The notes below the pieces were generated by a model. It saw only the letters and a program-made list of their open reading frames with translations, was not told the DNA's origin and searched no databases. Position numbers and translations under genes: made by a program. Positions 1 through 7,702 of a stretch of DNA of 14,201 nt are shown piece after piece. The stretch comes from an uncultured Oscillospiraceae bacterium (GTDB taxonomy: Bacteria; Bacillota_A; Clostridia; Oscillospirales; Oscillospiraceae): contig CAAEOU010000340.1 in assembly GCA_900757695.1 (NCBI GenBank), positions 1 through 14,201 on the forward strand. The letters are read 5' to 3'. The stretch's first letter is position 1; each line of letters begins with the position of its first letter.

Positions 1-63
1 ACCGACTAATTCCGTTTTGCGTAAGGGCATCGCATAAAACCATTTGCCCGATCCCGTAGCACG

Positions 64-95
64 CGCGGCGGCAGGGAGACCTGCCGCCGCGTTTT
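64..95 (+). terminator. Terminator-like hairpin upstream of the ABC permease operon
   Basis: A perfect 12-bp GC-rich stem (64-75 with 80-91) is closed by a GAGA tetraloop of the GNRA type and followed by TTTT and a mixed T-rich stretch. It lies about 30 bases before the first permease start. In peptide ABC operons a leaky terminator or mRNA-stabilising hairpin often sits between the abundantly expressed substrate-binding protein gene and the permease genes; that the missing upstream gene is such a binding protein is an inference. The T-tract is short, so partial readthrough is expected. Positions 1-63 contain stops in all forward frames and no gene I can assign. Confidence 0.7.
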
Positions 96-124
96 CTGAT
101 ATCTCCTTAGGAGGGGGATTTTAC

Positions 125-1096
125 ATGACAAAATATATCATTCGCCGTCTGCTGATGATCATCCCGGTTCTTCTGGGTGCGGTGATTATCGTATTCACCA
201 TCAACTTCTTCAGCACCACGGATCCCGCTATGATTAAGCTGGGCCTCAACGCCAAGGACGAGGTCAAGCTGGAACAGACCCGTGAAGAAATGGGTCTGAA
301 TCGTCCCTACATCGTCCAGCTGGGCGACTATGTATGGAAGCTCTGTCACGGCAATTTTGGTAATTCCTACGTCTATTCCAAGACTGTGTGGGAGCTGCTG
401 AGCAGCCGTATTCCAAACACCCTGAAGCTTGGTATTGGTGCTATGATCATCTCCATCTGTATCGGCATTCCGCTGGGACTTGTGGCCGCACTGCACCAAA
501 ACTCGGCCATTGACTATGCCACCACCACATTTGCCGTTATCATGAACGCCATGCCCGGCTTTCTGGTGGCAGTCATCCTGATGCTGGTCTTCGCCCTGAA
601 GCTGGGGTGGTTCCCACCCTCCGGTGCCGACAGCTGGAAGAGCTTTGTGCTTCCCATTATTGCCGCCGGTATCGGCCCCATCACGCAGGACGCTCGTATG
701 ACCCGTTCTTCTGTGCTGGAGGTCATTCGTCAGGATTATGTCCGTACCGCCCGGGCCAAGGGCATTGCAGAGAAGCAGGTCATCTCCCGCCATGTACTCA
801 AAAACGCACTGATCCCCATTCTCACCATGGTAGGCTCCGGTCTTGGCAGCTGCCTGGCAGGCTCTATTCTGGTAGAGATGATCTTCAACATTCCCGGCAT
901 GGGCATGCTGATCAACAACTCCATTATGTCCAAAGACTTCATCACGGTTCAGGGCTGCGTTGTGATCTGTGCTGTGGTAGTTGCGCTGGCAAATCTGCTG
1001 ACCGATCTGGCTTACGCCTTTGTGGATCCCCGTATCATGGCGCAGTATACCGGCGGTAATAAGCGCAAAAAGAAGACGGAAAAGGAGGCTGCGTAA
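125..1096 (+). CDS. Peptide-type ABC transporter permease, DppB/OppB family
   Basis: This is a 323-residue inner-membrane permease that would pair with the next gene product to form the channel of a dipeptide/oligopeptide-type importer. The N-terminus (MTKYIIRRLLMIIPVLLGAV) is the classic DppB/OppB first helix. A BPD_transp_1 domain follows, with about five further helices. The cytoplasmic coupling (EAA) loop is visible as DYVRTARAKGI at about residues 204-214, and the C-terminus has the family DPRI ending followed by a Lys-rich tail. The ATG at 125 was chosen because a strong AGGAGGGGG lies just upstream; an in-frame ATG at 44 has no ribosome site and would read through the hairpin at 64-95. 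It is separated from the next gene by 2 bases. Substrate (di/oligopeptide, nickel or other) cannot be fixed from sequence alone. Confidence 0.95.
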   Translation: MTKYIIRRLLMIIPVLLGAVIIVFTINFFSTTDPAMIKLGLNAKDEVKLEQTREEMGLNRPYIVQLGDYVWKLCHGNFGNSYVYSKTVWELLSSRIPNTLKLGIGAMIISICIGIPLGLVAALHQNSAIDYATTTFAVIMNAMPGFLVAVILMLVFALKLGWFPPSGADSWKSFVLPIIAAGIGPITQDARMTRSSVLEVIRQDYVRTARAKGIAEKQVISRHVLKNALIPILTMVGSGLGSCLAGSILVEMIFNIPGMGMLINNSIMSKDFITVQGCVVICAVVVALANLLTDLAYAFVDPRIMAQYTGGNKRKKKTEKEAA

Positions 1097-1098
1097 GT

Positions 1099-2004
1099 AT
1101 GGCTGCAAAAACTTCTGTAAAAAGCGCTGAGACACAGGGCGAGCGCCTGAAAAAGCGCAGCAACATGGGCGAGATCTGGCATCGGCTTCGTAAAAACAAG
1201 CTGAGCATGGTTTGCCTTGTGATCCTTGTGATCATGATTCTCGGCATCATTTTTGCGGGCGTTTTAAGCCCCTACGACTACGCCGAGCAGGATCTGACCC
1301 AGCGGTTTGCCCTGCCCAGCAAGGAGCATTGGATGGGCTGCGACGACTATGGCCGTGACTTGCTGACCCGTCTTCTGGTGGGTGGCCGCTACTCTCTGCT
1401 GATTGCTATTTTGTCCGTTGCCATCGGCATTGTCTGCGGTATGGTCATCGGCGCACTCTGCGGCTTCTTCGGAAAGCGCATTGACTCCACGCTGATGCGT
1501 ATTATGGATGTTATCATGTCCATCCCCGGCATGATGCTTGCCATCTGTATCTCCGTGGCAATGGGCTCCGGCGTATTCAACACGGCACTGGCGCTGGCCG
1601 TTGGTACGATTCCCATCATCGCCCGTCAGCTCCGTTCTTCCACCATGCTCATCAATAGTCAGGAGTATATTGAGGCTGCCCGCTCCTTTGGCGAAAGCAA
1701 CTTCAAGATCATTGTGACCCATGTGATCCCCAACTGCATGGCCCCCATCATTGTTCAGGCTTCTCTGTACATCGGCGGCGCCATCATGGGTATTGCCGGT
1801 CTGTCGTTCCTTGGGCTTGGCGTTCAGCCCCCCACACCGGAATGGGGCAACATCCTCAACAACGGTCTCGACTTTATCTATGACTTTTCCACCCGCTGGC
1901 ATGTCATCGTATTCCCTGCCCTGTTCATCGTCGTTGCAGAACTCTGCTTCAACCTGCTGGGCGATGGCCTGCGTGACGCCATGGATCCCCGTATGCGTAA
2001 GTAA
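1099..2004 (+). CDS. Peptide-type ABC transporter permease, DppC/OppC family
   Basis: This 301-residue protein is the second permease of the importer. A basic cytoplasmic N-terminus is followed by the first helix (about residues 36-55), then the family hallmark of a short extracytoplasmic stretch ending [21 protein letters not shown] (residues 77-97), which in this family precedes the remaining five helices. The EAA loop is [10 protein letters not shown] (189-198). The motif [10 protein letters not shown] (241-250) and the ending [14 protein letters not shown] are typical of DppC/OppC. It starts 2 bases after the first permease stop, with the ribosome site AAAGGAGG inside the end of the upstream gene, which indicates translational coupling. 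It is followed 11 bases later by the first ATPase gene. Confidence 0.95.
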   Translation: MAAKTSVKSAETQGERLKKRSNMGEIWHRLRKNKLSMVCLVILVIMILGIIFAGVLSPYDYAEQDLTQRFALPSKEHWMGCDDYGRDLLTRLLVGGRYSLLIAILSVAIGIVCGMVIGALCGFFGKRIDSTLMRIMDVIMSIPGMMLAICISVAMGSGVFNTALALAVGTIPIIARQLRSSTMLINSQEYIEAARSFGESNFKIIVTHVIPNCMAPIIVQASLYIGGAIMGIAGLSFLGLGVQPPTPEWGNILNNGLDFIYDFSTRWHVIVFPALFIVVAELCFNLLGDGLRDAMDPRMRK

Positions 2005-2015
2005 GGAGAGCAGAC

Positions 2016-3005
2016 ATGAGCTTATTAGATATCAAAAATCTTTCCATTCATTTTCAGACAGAGGAAGGCGACGTCTGCGCAGTCAACGGCATTGACCTCT
2101 CCGTAGAGCCCGGTAAGACCCTTGGTCTCGTTGGTGAAACCGGTGCAGGTAAAACTACAACTGCCCTTGGTATCCTCCGACTGGTTCCCGAACCCGGCAA
2201 GGTACTCTCCGGCACCATCGAATACAAGGGCAAAGACATTATGAAAATGTCCGAAAAGGAAGTGCAGGATATCCGGGGCAATGAGATCTCGATGATCTTC
2301 CAGGATCCCATGACCGCCCTGAACCCCGTTATGACCGTGGGCGATCAGGTGGCCGAGGTGGTACTGCGGCACCAGAACTGCTCCAAGTCCGAAGCCCAGG
2401 GCCGCATGATCGAGATTCTCGGCAAGGTTGGCATCGGCGCTGAGCGTGCCGGTGACTTCCCCCATCAGTTCTCCGGCGGTATGAAGCAGCGCGTGGTCAT
2501 CGCCATTGCGCTGGCCTGCAACCCCAAGCTGCTGCTGGCGGACGAGCCCACCACGGCACTGGATGTCACCATTCAGGCGCAGGTCATGAGCATGATCAAC
2601 GACCTGAAGGAAGAGTTCGGCACCTCCATGATCCTGATCACCCATGATCTGGGCATTGTTGCAGAATCCTGTGATACCGTTGCCATTATGTATGCAGGCA
2701 AGATCGTAGAGACAGGCAGTCTGGAGGATATCTTCGACCACACCGCCCATCCCTATACCATTGGCCTGTTTCACTCCATCCCCTCTCTGGAGAAGGATAC
2801 CCACCGGCTTCAGCCCATTGCAGGTCTGATGCCTGACCCGGCCAATCTCCCAAGCGGCTGTGCTTTCCATCCCAGATGCCCCTATGCGGACGACCTGTGT
2901 TCCCAGCAGGAGCCCTCGGCCATAGAGCTGAGCCCCGGCCATCTGTGCCGCTGCCATCACTGTGATCGGGTAAAAGCCGGAAAGGAGACGGAGACCAATG
3001 CCTGA
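2016..3005 (+). CDS. Peptide-type ABC transporter ATP-binding protein, DppD/OppD family
   Basis: This 329-residue cytoplasmic ATPase energises the two permeases. The visible motifs are Walker [10 protein letters not shown] (residues 40-48), Q-loop Gln96 in MIFQDP, signature FSGGMKQ (152-158), Walker B LLLADEP (172-178) and H-loop His210 in ITHD. The C-terminal oligopeptide-transport extension (about 235-315) carries HPYTIGL and the Cys-rich segment with Cys282, Cys288 and Cys295, then Cys311 and Cys313. Related peptide transporters have been reported to bind an iron-sulfur cluster with such cysteines; that this one does is an inference. The ribosome site AAGGAGAG precedes ATG 2016. The stop (TGA 3003-3005) overlaps the start of the next ATPase gene by 8 bases. 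Confidence 0.95.
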   Translation: MSLLDIKNLSIHFQTEEGDVCAVNGIDLSVEPGKTLGLVGETGAGKTTTALGILRLVPEPGKVLSGTIEYKGKDIMKMSEKEVQDIRGNEISMIFQDPMTALNPVMTVGDQVAEVVLRHQNCSKSEAQGRMIEILGKVGIGAERAGDFPHQFSGGMKQRVVIAIALACNPKLLLADEPTTALDVTIQAQVMSMINDLKEEFGTSMILITHDLGIVAESCDTVAIMYAGKIVETGSLEDIFDHTAHPYTIGLFHSIPSLEKDTHRLQPIAGLMPDPANLPSGCAFHPRCPYADDLCSQQEPSAIELSPGHLCRCHHCDRVKAGKETETNA

Positions 3006-3966
3006 TAAGAATCTCATAGAGGCCATCGACCTCTGCAAATATTATAAGACCCCAAAAGGTGCCCTTCATGCGGTAGAGGGTGTCAACTTCACCATTAAAG
3101 AAGGCACCACGCTGGGCGTGGTAGGCGAGTCCGGCTGCGGCAAGTCCACTCTGGGACGCACCGTCATGAACCTCCACGACTCCACCAGCGGCACCATTCT
3201 CTTTGACGGCGAGGATGTCACACATCCCAGCAAAGCCCAGAAGAAGATGATCCACAAGAACATTCAGATGATCTTTCAGGATCCTGCTTCCTCTCTGGAT
3301 CCCCGAAAGTGCGTCAGTGATCTGATCGCCGAGCCCATGAAGGTCATGAAGCTCTATAAGGGAAAGGCCGCACTGGAAAAGCGCGTGGCCGAGCTGATGG
3401 ATACCGTAGGTCTGGCACGGCGCTATGCCTTCTCCTATCCCCATGAGCTGGACGGCGGACGGCGGCAGCGTATCGGCATCGCCCGTGCCCTGTCTGTGTC
3501 TCCCCGTTTCATCGTCTGTGATGAGCCTGTATCCGCACTGGACGTATCCATTCAGGCCCAGATTCTGAATCTGCTTCAGGATCTGCAGGAGGAGCACGGC
3601 CTCACCTACATGTTCATCACCCATAACCTCTCCGTGGTAAAGCACATCTCCCACGAAATCATGGTCATGTATCTGGGCTGTCAGGTAGAGAAATGTGCTT
3701 CGAAGGAGCTGTTCCAGAATCCGCTGCATCCCTACACCAAGGGTCTGCTTTCCGCAATTCCCATTCCCTCCATTCATGTAAACCGCCAGCGGATCGTTAT
3801 GAGCGGCGAAGTTACATCCCCCATTAATCCCAAACCCGGCTGCCGCTTTGCCTCCCGGTGCCCCTATGCCACTGAGCAGTGCACCCAGGAGCTTCCGAAG
3901 GTGGAAGAGGTTCTGCCGAACCATTTCTGTGCCTGCCATCGGGTTCGGGAGATCAACCAGCTTTAA
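2998..3966 (+). CDS. Peptide-type ABC transporter ATP-binding protein, DppF/OppF family
   Basis: This 322-residue protein is the second ATPase of the importer and would form a heterodimer with the DppD-like subunit. The visible motifs are Walker [10 protein letters not shown] (residues 43-51), Q-loop Gln94 in MIFQDP, Walker B FIVCDEP (171-177) and H-loop His209 in ITHN. The signature motif is atypical: LDGGRRQ (151-157) instead of LSGGQ, so the usual Ser is Asp. The C-terminal extension has HPYTKGL and Cys282, Cys288, Cys295, Cys311 and Cys313, spaced exactly as in the partner ATPase. The start overlaps the upstream gene by 8 bases in another frame, with AAAGGAGACGG as the ribosome site, so the pair is translationally coupled. 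Confidence 0.95.
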   Translation: MPDKNLIEAIDLCKYYKTPKGALHAVEGVNFTIKEGTTLGVVGESGCGKSTLGRTVMNLHDSTSGTILFDGEDVTHPSKAQKKMIHKNIQMIFQDPASSLDPRKCVSDLIAEPMKVMKLYKGKAALEKRVAELMDTVGLARRYAFSYPHELDGGRRQRIGIARALSVSPRFIVCDEPVSALDVSIQAQILNLLQDLQEEHGLTYMFITHNLSVVKHISHEIMVMYLGCQVEKCASKELFQNPLHPYTKGLLSAIPIPSIHVNRQRIVMSGEVTSPINPKPGCRFASRCPYATEQCTQELPKVEEVLPNHFCACHRVREINQL

Positions 3967-3990
3967 TATACTTGGAAGGAGCAGTTTCTT

Positions 3991-4521
3991 TTGCGATACC
4001 ACGGCAGCCGATATTTTGATGGATATGAACGTGCCCCCTCTGGTAAGCTTGTATACACAGGCCCCAGATATGGCTATTCCTCTCCACAGCACCATAAGCG
4101 CATGAAGCTTTATACCACGGCAATCACACTGGTAATGCTGATTGCTGAGATACTTGCCCAGTTCTTCCCCTCCTCCGGAGGAATGCAGCGATACATGGCA
4201 ATCCCAAGTCTGCTGTCACTGGTGCCGCTGATCTTCTGGATCATGGGACAGGGCGAATTTCTTATGGCAAAGCACGCTTGTGAGCTGCGGGTCTATTACT
4301 CGGGTTACCGGCGGCTGTACCGCTCTGGCATGATTGCTCTGGTGGTATGCATTTTCTGGCTGCTGGGCGAGATCTGGTATCTGCTCCAGCACCCGGCCGC
4401 ATTTACCGGTGAGCTGCTCTATCTGCTGAATGTGGCATTGTGCGTTGGCTGCTGTGCCGTACTGGTACTGCTGCTCCATCGAAACCCGCCGCAGGTCGTA
4501 GAGGGACCTGTCATCCGTTAA
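3991..4521 (+). CDS. Small four-helix membrane protein of unknown function at the end of the transporter operon
   Basis: This is a 176-residue protein that I do not recognise as a named family. It begins with a Tyr/Gly-rich soluble stretch (RYFDGYER, then GKLVYTGPRYGY, about residues 7-29). Four predicted membrane segments follow at about 39-59, 70-88, 113-133 and 141-162, then a short tail. The start is TTG 3991, supported by GGAAGGA at 3974-3980 ten bases upstream; no better ATG in this frame would keep the soluble stretch and have a ribosome site. It lies only 24 bases after the second ATPase with no terminator between, so it is probably co-transcribed with the importer. A role with the transporter is possible but nothing in the sequence shows one. 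Confidence 0.75.
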   Translation: MRYHGSRYFDGYERAPSGKLVYTGPRYGYSSPQHHKRMKLYTTAITLVMLIAEILAQFFPSSGGMQRYMAIPSLLSLVPLIFWIMGQGEFLMAKHACELRVYYSGYRRLYRSGMIALVVCIFWLLGEIWYLLQHPAAFTGELLYLLNVALCVGCCAVLVLLLHRNPPQVVEGPVIR

Positions 4522-4542
4522 TAAGTATTCCTCATGCAAAGA

Positions 4543-4578
4543 GGCCGCCATGGGTAATTCCATGGCGGCCATATTTTT
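4543..4578. terminator. Shared bidirectional terminator between the transporter operon and rubrerythrin
   Basis: A perfect 11-bp stem (4543-4553 with 4560-4570) with a 6-base loop is followed by ATATTTTTA on the + strand. It lies between the converging ends of the membrane protein gene (stop at 4521) and the rubrerythrin gene (stop at 4583). The + strand T-tract (4574-4578) is better than the - strand one, which reads TCTTTG, so termination may be stronger for the + operon. Confidence 0.85.
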
Positions 4579-4582
4579 ATGC

Positions 4583-5116
4583 TTAATAATTCTCTTTCCG
4601 AACCTCAAAATAGCTCTGCGGATGGGCGCAGACCGGACATACCTCCGGGGCCTTGGTGCCTACCACAATATGCCCGCAGTTTCGGCACTCCCATACCGTT
4701 ACGGTGCTCTTTTCAAAGACCTCCTGCATCTCAATGTTCTTCAGCAGTGCACGGTAGCGCTCCTCATGGTGCTTTTCGATCTCCCCCACCATGCGGAATT
4801 TGACCGCCAATGCAGTGAAGCCCTCTTCTTCTGCCTCCTTGGCAAAGCGCTCGTACATATCCGTCCACTCATAGTTCTCGCCTTCTGCGGCAGCCAGAAG
4901 ATTCTCCGGGGTTTTCCCCAGCAGGCCCAGCTCCTTGAACCACATCTTGGCGTGCTCTTTTTCATTGTCTGCTGTCTGCTGGAAAATCGCTGCGATCTGC
5001 TCATACCCCTCCTTCTTTGCCGTGCTGGCAAAGTAGGTATACTTATTTCTTGCTTCGCTCTCGCCGGCAAAGGCAGCCAGCAGATTAGCCTCAGTCTTAG
5101 ATCCCTTCAATTCCAT
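4583..5116 (-). CDS. rbr: Rubrerythrin
   Basis: This cytosolic non-heme diiron peroxidase reduces hydrogen peroxide using electrons from NAD(P)H via rubredoxin-type carriers, and is a main peroxide defence of anaerobes. The protein is 177 residues. The N-terminal ferritin-like four-helix domain carries the diiron ligand set Glu19, Glu52, His55, Glu94, Glu97, Glu114 and His117 (inferred by family motif). The C-terminal rubredoxin-like domain has Cys144-x2-Cys147 and Cys160-x2-Cys163. It is therefore a classical-order rubrerythrin with the rubredoxin domain last. The frame is open to an ATG at 5164, but I chose ATG 5116: it has AAGGAAGG seven bases upstream, the family begins at this MELKGSKTE, and the predicted transcription start is only about 3 bases before the longer start. 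It is transcribed alone, divergent from the G5/3D protein. Confidence 0.95.
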   Translation of the reverse strand: MELKGSKTEANLLAAFAGESEARNKYTYFASTAKKEGYEQIAAIFQQTADNEKEHAKMWFKELGLLGKTPENLLAAAEGENYEWTDMYERFAKEAEEEGFTALAVKFRMVGEIEKHHEERYRALLKNIEMQEVFEKSTVTVWECRNCGHIVVGTKAPEVCPVCAHPQSYFEVRKENY

Positions 5117-5173
5117 CCGGAATCCTTCCTTTCCATCATCAAATTTAGAATGCGGAATTTTCATTCCATCACC

Positions 5174-5201
5174 ATCCTATCACATTCTACCCACTTGTCA
5201 A
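5174..5201 (-). promoter_or_regulatory. Predicted vegetative promoter of rubrerythrin
   Basis: On the - strand a consensus -35 TTGACA (5196-5201) is 16 bases from TAGGAT (5174-5179). TAGGAT is preceded by TGA, which makes an extended -10 element. The predicted start near 5167 leaves a leader of about 50 bases before ATG 5116. No PerR-box-like palindrome was recognised. Confidence 0.7.
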
Positions 5202-5252
5202 GGGAAACCTGTATTCGGCCTTGTTGCGGCAGATATTGGCGCTTGCTTTTTC

Positions 5253-5280
5253 TTGACTTTTTTATTTTTGCTGTTATAAT
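5253..5280 (+). promoter_or_regulatory. Predicted strong vegetative promoter of the G5/3D protein
   Basis: TTGACT (5253-5258) is followed after 16 bases by a perfect TATAAT (5275-5280), and TGT just before the -10 gives an extended -10. The start near 5287 leaves about 72 bases of AT-rich leader before ATG 5359. The promoter is divergent from that of rubrerythrin, with about 50 bases between the two -35 elements. Confidence 0.8.
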
Positions 5281-5358
5281 AGTATCAAATAGTTACAATT
5301 TGTTTTATTTTGCGTGCTGTTTTGTTTTTATTTTGCAATTATTTGGAGGTACATATCC

Positions 5359-6609
5359 ATGAGCCACCGCAAAACGTCCCACAAGAAGGGGCATTGGGTT
5401 CTAACGCTTGGCCTTTCTCTCGCCTTAGTTGGAATGGTCGCAGTCTATTTCGCCTTCCCAGTGCTTTCTCGATGCCGGTATACGATCATCGACGGTGAAA
5501 ACATCATCGAAATCACCTCTTCTGCCGCCAGCACAGAGGCAGTGCTGGAAGAGGCCGGGCTCTCCCTTGGCGCCGGAGATCGGTTTACTACGGAAGGCGG
5601 CAGTACCCGGCGCAGCATCAACATTGCACGCTGCCAGAACATCACCGTCAACAACGCCGGTGAAGCGCTTAGCGCCACGGTATACGGTGGAACCGTTGGG
5701 GATCTGCTGGATCAGCTTGCAATTTCTCTGGGTTCTGGTGACACACTCACAGTCGACGGGGCCGCTGTTTCCACTCTGGATCCCACCTATGACGGCATGT
5801 CTCTTTCCATTGCTCACTCCAATGAAAAAACACAGGTCACCACGGCTGCCATTCCCTACGAAACCGTATCCTATCTGGATCCCACATTGCCGGTCGGCGA
5901 AACCAAGGTACAGGTCGCCGGTGTAGAAGGTAAAAATCAGATCACTACCCAGCTCGATTATGAAAACGGACAGCTGGTCTCCACGCAGGTAGTCTCTACC
6001 AAGCTGCTCAGCGCTCCCGTAGATGAAGTAATTCTGGTTGGCAGTAAGGAAACCTGTCAGGAATCCGAGGCTGCCGTAGAAGTTTCACAGGAGCCCACAC
6101 AGGCTCCCACGCCTGCCTCCGAACTGCTTTCCGCCTCTGTAAAAGCTGAGGCAAAATCCGAGGACGCTCCTGTTTCTACGCCCGAACCCACGCCTGCGCC
6201 CACACCAGAGCCCACGCCGGAGCCGGAACCAGAACCTACACCGGAGCCGGAACCGGAACCTGAACCTGAGGAAGACGCCGTCTCCGGCAATACCATCACC
6301 ACCTCTGACGGTCAGGTGCTCTCCTACAGCAGCACCATTTCCGTAGAGGCCACCGCCTACACCGGAGGCGGTACCACTGCCACCGGCACCTCTGCCCGTT
6401 ACGGCGCCATTGCCGTGGATCCCAGCGTAATCCCCTACGGCACCAGAATGTACATCGTATCCGATGATGGAAATTGGATTTACGGGGTCGCCACTGCCGA
6501 GGATTGCGGCGGCGCCATCAAGGGAAATATCATTGACCTCTACTTTGATGATTACAGCACCTGCATCCAGTTTGGCCGACGGAGCTGCACCGTATATATT
6601 CTCGATTAA
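5359..6609 (+). CDS. Membrane-anchored cell-wall protein with DUF348, G5 and 3D domains (YabE/YocH-like)
   Basis: This 416-residue envelope protein probably acts on or near peptidoglycan; the 3D domain resembles lytic transglycosylases such as MltA and the resuscitation-type YabE/YocH proteins. A basic N-terminus and one hydrophobic helix (about 13-33) form an uncleaved anchor or signal. Two DUF348-like repeats (about 39-80 and 92-135) follow, then a G5-type domain (about 155-228), a Pro/Glu/Thr-rich linker (about 240-305) and the C-terminal 3D domain (about 327-416). The three aspartates naming that domain are visible: Asp354 (in DPSVIP), Asp382 (in EDCGG) and Asp393 (in IDLYFD). The residue after Asp382 is Cys where Thr is common, and Cys402 and Cys410 are nearby. 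ATG 5359 has GGAGG nine bases upstream; an upstream in-frame ATG at 5314 has no ribosome site. The gene is monocistronic. Confidence 0.9.
   Translation: MSHRKTSHKKGHWVLTLGLSLALVGMVAVYFAFPVLSRCRYTIIDGENIIEITSSAASTEAVLEEAGLSLGAGDRFTTEGGSTRRSINIARCQNITVNNAGEALSATVYGGTVGDLLDQLAISLGSGDTLTVDGAAVSTLDPTYDGMSLSIAHSNEKTQVTTAAIPYETVSYLDPTLPVGETKVQVAGVEGKNQITTQLDYENGQLVSTQVVSTKLLSAPVDEVILVGSKETCQESEAAVEVSQEPTQAPTPASELLSASVKAEAKSEDAPVSTPEPTPAPTPEPTPEPEPEPTPEPEPEPEPEEDAVSGNTITTSDGQVLSYSSTISVEATAYTGGGTTATGTSARYGAIAVDPSVIPYGTRMYIVSDDGNWIYGVATAEDCGGAIKGNIIDLYFDDYSTCIQFGRRSCTVYILD
6181..6270 (+). repeat. Low-complexity Pro/Glu-Pro/Thr repeat coding for the wall-spanning linker
   Basis: About 90 bases made of reiterated CCN-GAR and CCN-ACN codons encode alternating PTPEP and PEPEP units of the G5/3D protein. 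Such proline-rich linkers are common where a protein must cross the peptidoglycan layer. The nucleotide repeats are imperfect, so length change by slippage between strains is plausible. Confidence 0.8.
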
Positions 6610-6616
6610 ATACAGG

Positions 6617-6658
6617 ATGCGCCTACGCAGGATCTTGAACCTGCGTAGGCGCATTATT
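6617..6658. terminator. Shared bidirectional terminator between the G5/3D gene and the XRE/TPR gene
   Basis: A perfect 15-bp stem (6617-6631 with 6640-6654) has an 8-base loop, seven bases after the stop at 6609. The following T-tract is poor (TATTCGTCT). The stem is long and sits between convergent genes, the other of which ends at 6693, so it probably serves both directions. Confidence 0.75.
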
Positions 6659-6692
6659 CGTCTCTCGGTCGCCCGCATCATGCGCCGTCCGT

Positions 6693-7577
6693 TTATTCCT
6701 TAATTTGCAGCTGCATAGACGCATAGTGATAGGCTTTTTTGAAGTCTTCCATCTCCCGATAGCACTGCTCCAGCATGGCATAGAGTCCCGACATAAAATA
6801 GTTGCTGCCGGTGGTGCGGGCCAGCTGCTCTGCCTTTTCCAGCTGCTTGGCCGCCTGCTCATACTGGTTGTCCTTCAGCTCCATACGTCCCTGGAGCATC
6901 AGATATGCAGGCTCAGTGGCCTCCGACAGGCGTGCAATACTGTCCATTTCCCGTTTGGCGCTGGCCAGGTCTCCCTGATCAATATAGTATTCCGCCATGG
7001 TCAGCCGGTAAAACTCGCCCAGCCCCTGATCCTGATAGGCCGCCTGATAATCATCCATTGCCTTCTGAAAATCACCCTGCAGCTCCATGGTGCACCGAGC
7101 TACCAGCAGCAGTGCTTCCGTGCGGAATGCCGCTGAAGCATAAATGGTGTCATCGTTATGCGCCAGAGCCTCCTTGGCCAGCCGAATGGCCTCTTCATAG
7201 CGGCCATCTGTCATCGCCTTTTTGGAAAGGCCGATCTTTGCTCGAGCCATCAGCAGCAGCGCTTCATCCTGATAGCCGCCGTCCATGTCGAGCCCGGAGA
7301 GCACCTGTACGCAGCCCTCATATTCTCCGTTTCGAAAGTGATTTCTGGCGCTGGCCACACTGCCCGGCGTCAGCTCATCTCCGTTGGAATCCGTCATAAA
7401 ATAGCCTGCCGGCAACCCCAGCGCCCCTGCAAGGTATTCCAGCGTCTTGACCGAGGGTGTGGCACTGCCATTTTCAATCTTGGAAAGCATATTTCGGGTG
7501 ATATAGTCGCCTACCACATCCTTCTGCGTCATATGCCGTTCCAGCCGTGCGGCTTTGATTTTTTCACCCAAGTTCAT
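6693..7577 (-). CDS. XRE-family transcriptional regulator with C-terminal tetratricopeptide repeats
   Basis: This is a 294-residue cytoplasmic DNA-binding protein. Residues 2-60 form a Cro/C1-type helix-turn-helix (LGEKIKAARLERHMTQKDV, recognition region around ITRNMLSKIENGSATPS). The rest (about 75-290) is all-helical with TPR-like units such as YEEAIRLAKEAL, DFQKAMDDYQAAY and YEQAAKQLEKAEQLA. This architecture resembles RRNPP-type (PlcR/Rgg) regulators, whose TPR domain senses a peptide, but peptide sensing here is an inference and I see no obvious pheromone gene beside it. The start is ATG at 7577 with AAAGGAGG eight bases upstream; an ATG at 7742 would precede the promoter. It is divergent from the DUF975-like membrane protein, a possible target. 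Confidence 0.88.
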   Translation of the reverse strand: MNLGEKIKAARLERHMTQKDVVGDYITRNMLSKIENGSATPSVKTLEYLAGALGLPAGYFMTDSNGDELTPGSVASARNHFRNGEYEGCVQVLSGLDMDGGYQDEALLLMARAKIGLSKKAMTDGRYEEAIRLAKEALAHNDDTIYASAAFRTEALLLVARCTMELQGDFQKAMDDYQAAYQDQGLGEFYRLTMAEYYIDQGDLASAKREMDSIARLSEATEPAYLMLQGRMELKDNQYEQAAKQLEKAEQLARTTGSNYFMSGLYAMLEQCYREMEDFKKAYHYASMQLQIKE

Positions 7578-7646
7578 AAGGTGGCCTCCTTTGGTGATAT
7601 TTGAGTCCCTATATATTCGATGCAGACTGTAAGTTTTATTTACTTT

Positions 7647-7675
7647 ATTATAGCACGCTATTCCTTGTATTTCAA
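7647..7675 (-). promoter_or_regulatory. Predicted strong vegetative promoter of the XRE/TPR regulator
   Basis: On the - strand TTGAAA (7670-7675) is separated by 17 bases from a perfect TATAAT (7647-7652). This places the transcription start near 7640, about 63 bases before ATG 7577, and excludes the longer reading of the gene. Confidence 0.85.
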
Positions 7676-7702
7676 CCGATTCCCGGATTATTTTTCCCCA
7701 GC

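Noticed and set aside
107..1135. A 342-codon open frame on the - strand opposite the DppB-like gene
   Set aside because: The + frame shows the permease helices and EAA loop; the reverse frame is His/Gly-rich without any fold signature.
2686..4095. A 469-codon open frame on the - strand across both ATPase ends
   Set aside because: It overlaps two well-supported + genes and has no domain; it mirrors their codon usage.
5117..5164. Longer rubrerythrin with 16 extra N-terminal residues
   Set aside because: The predicted transcription start (about 5167) leaves almost no leader for that ATG, and the internal ATG has a strong ribosome site and matches the family start.
6057..6302. A Gly/Ser-repeat open frame on the - strand
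   Set aside because: It is the reverse reading of the Pro/Glu repeat linker of the G5/3D protein, so the repeat is a shadow.
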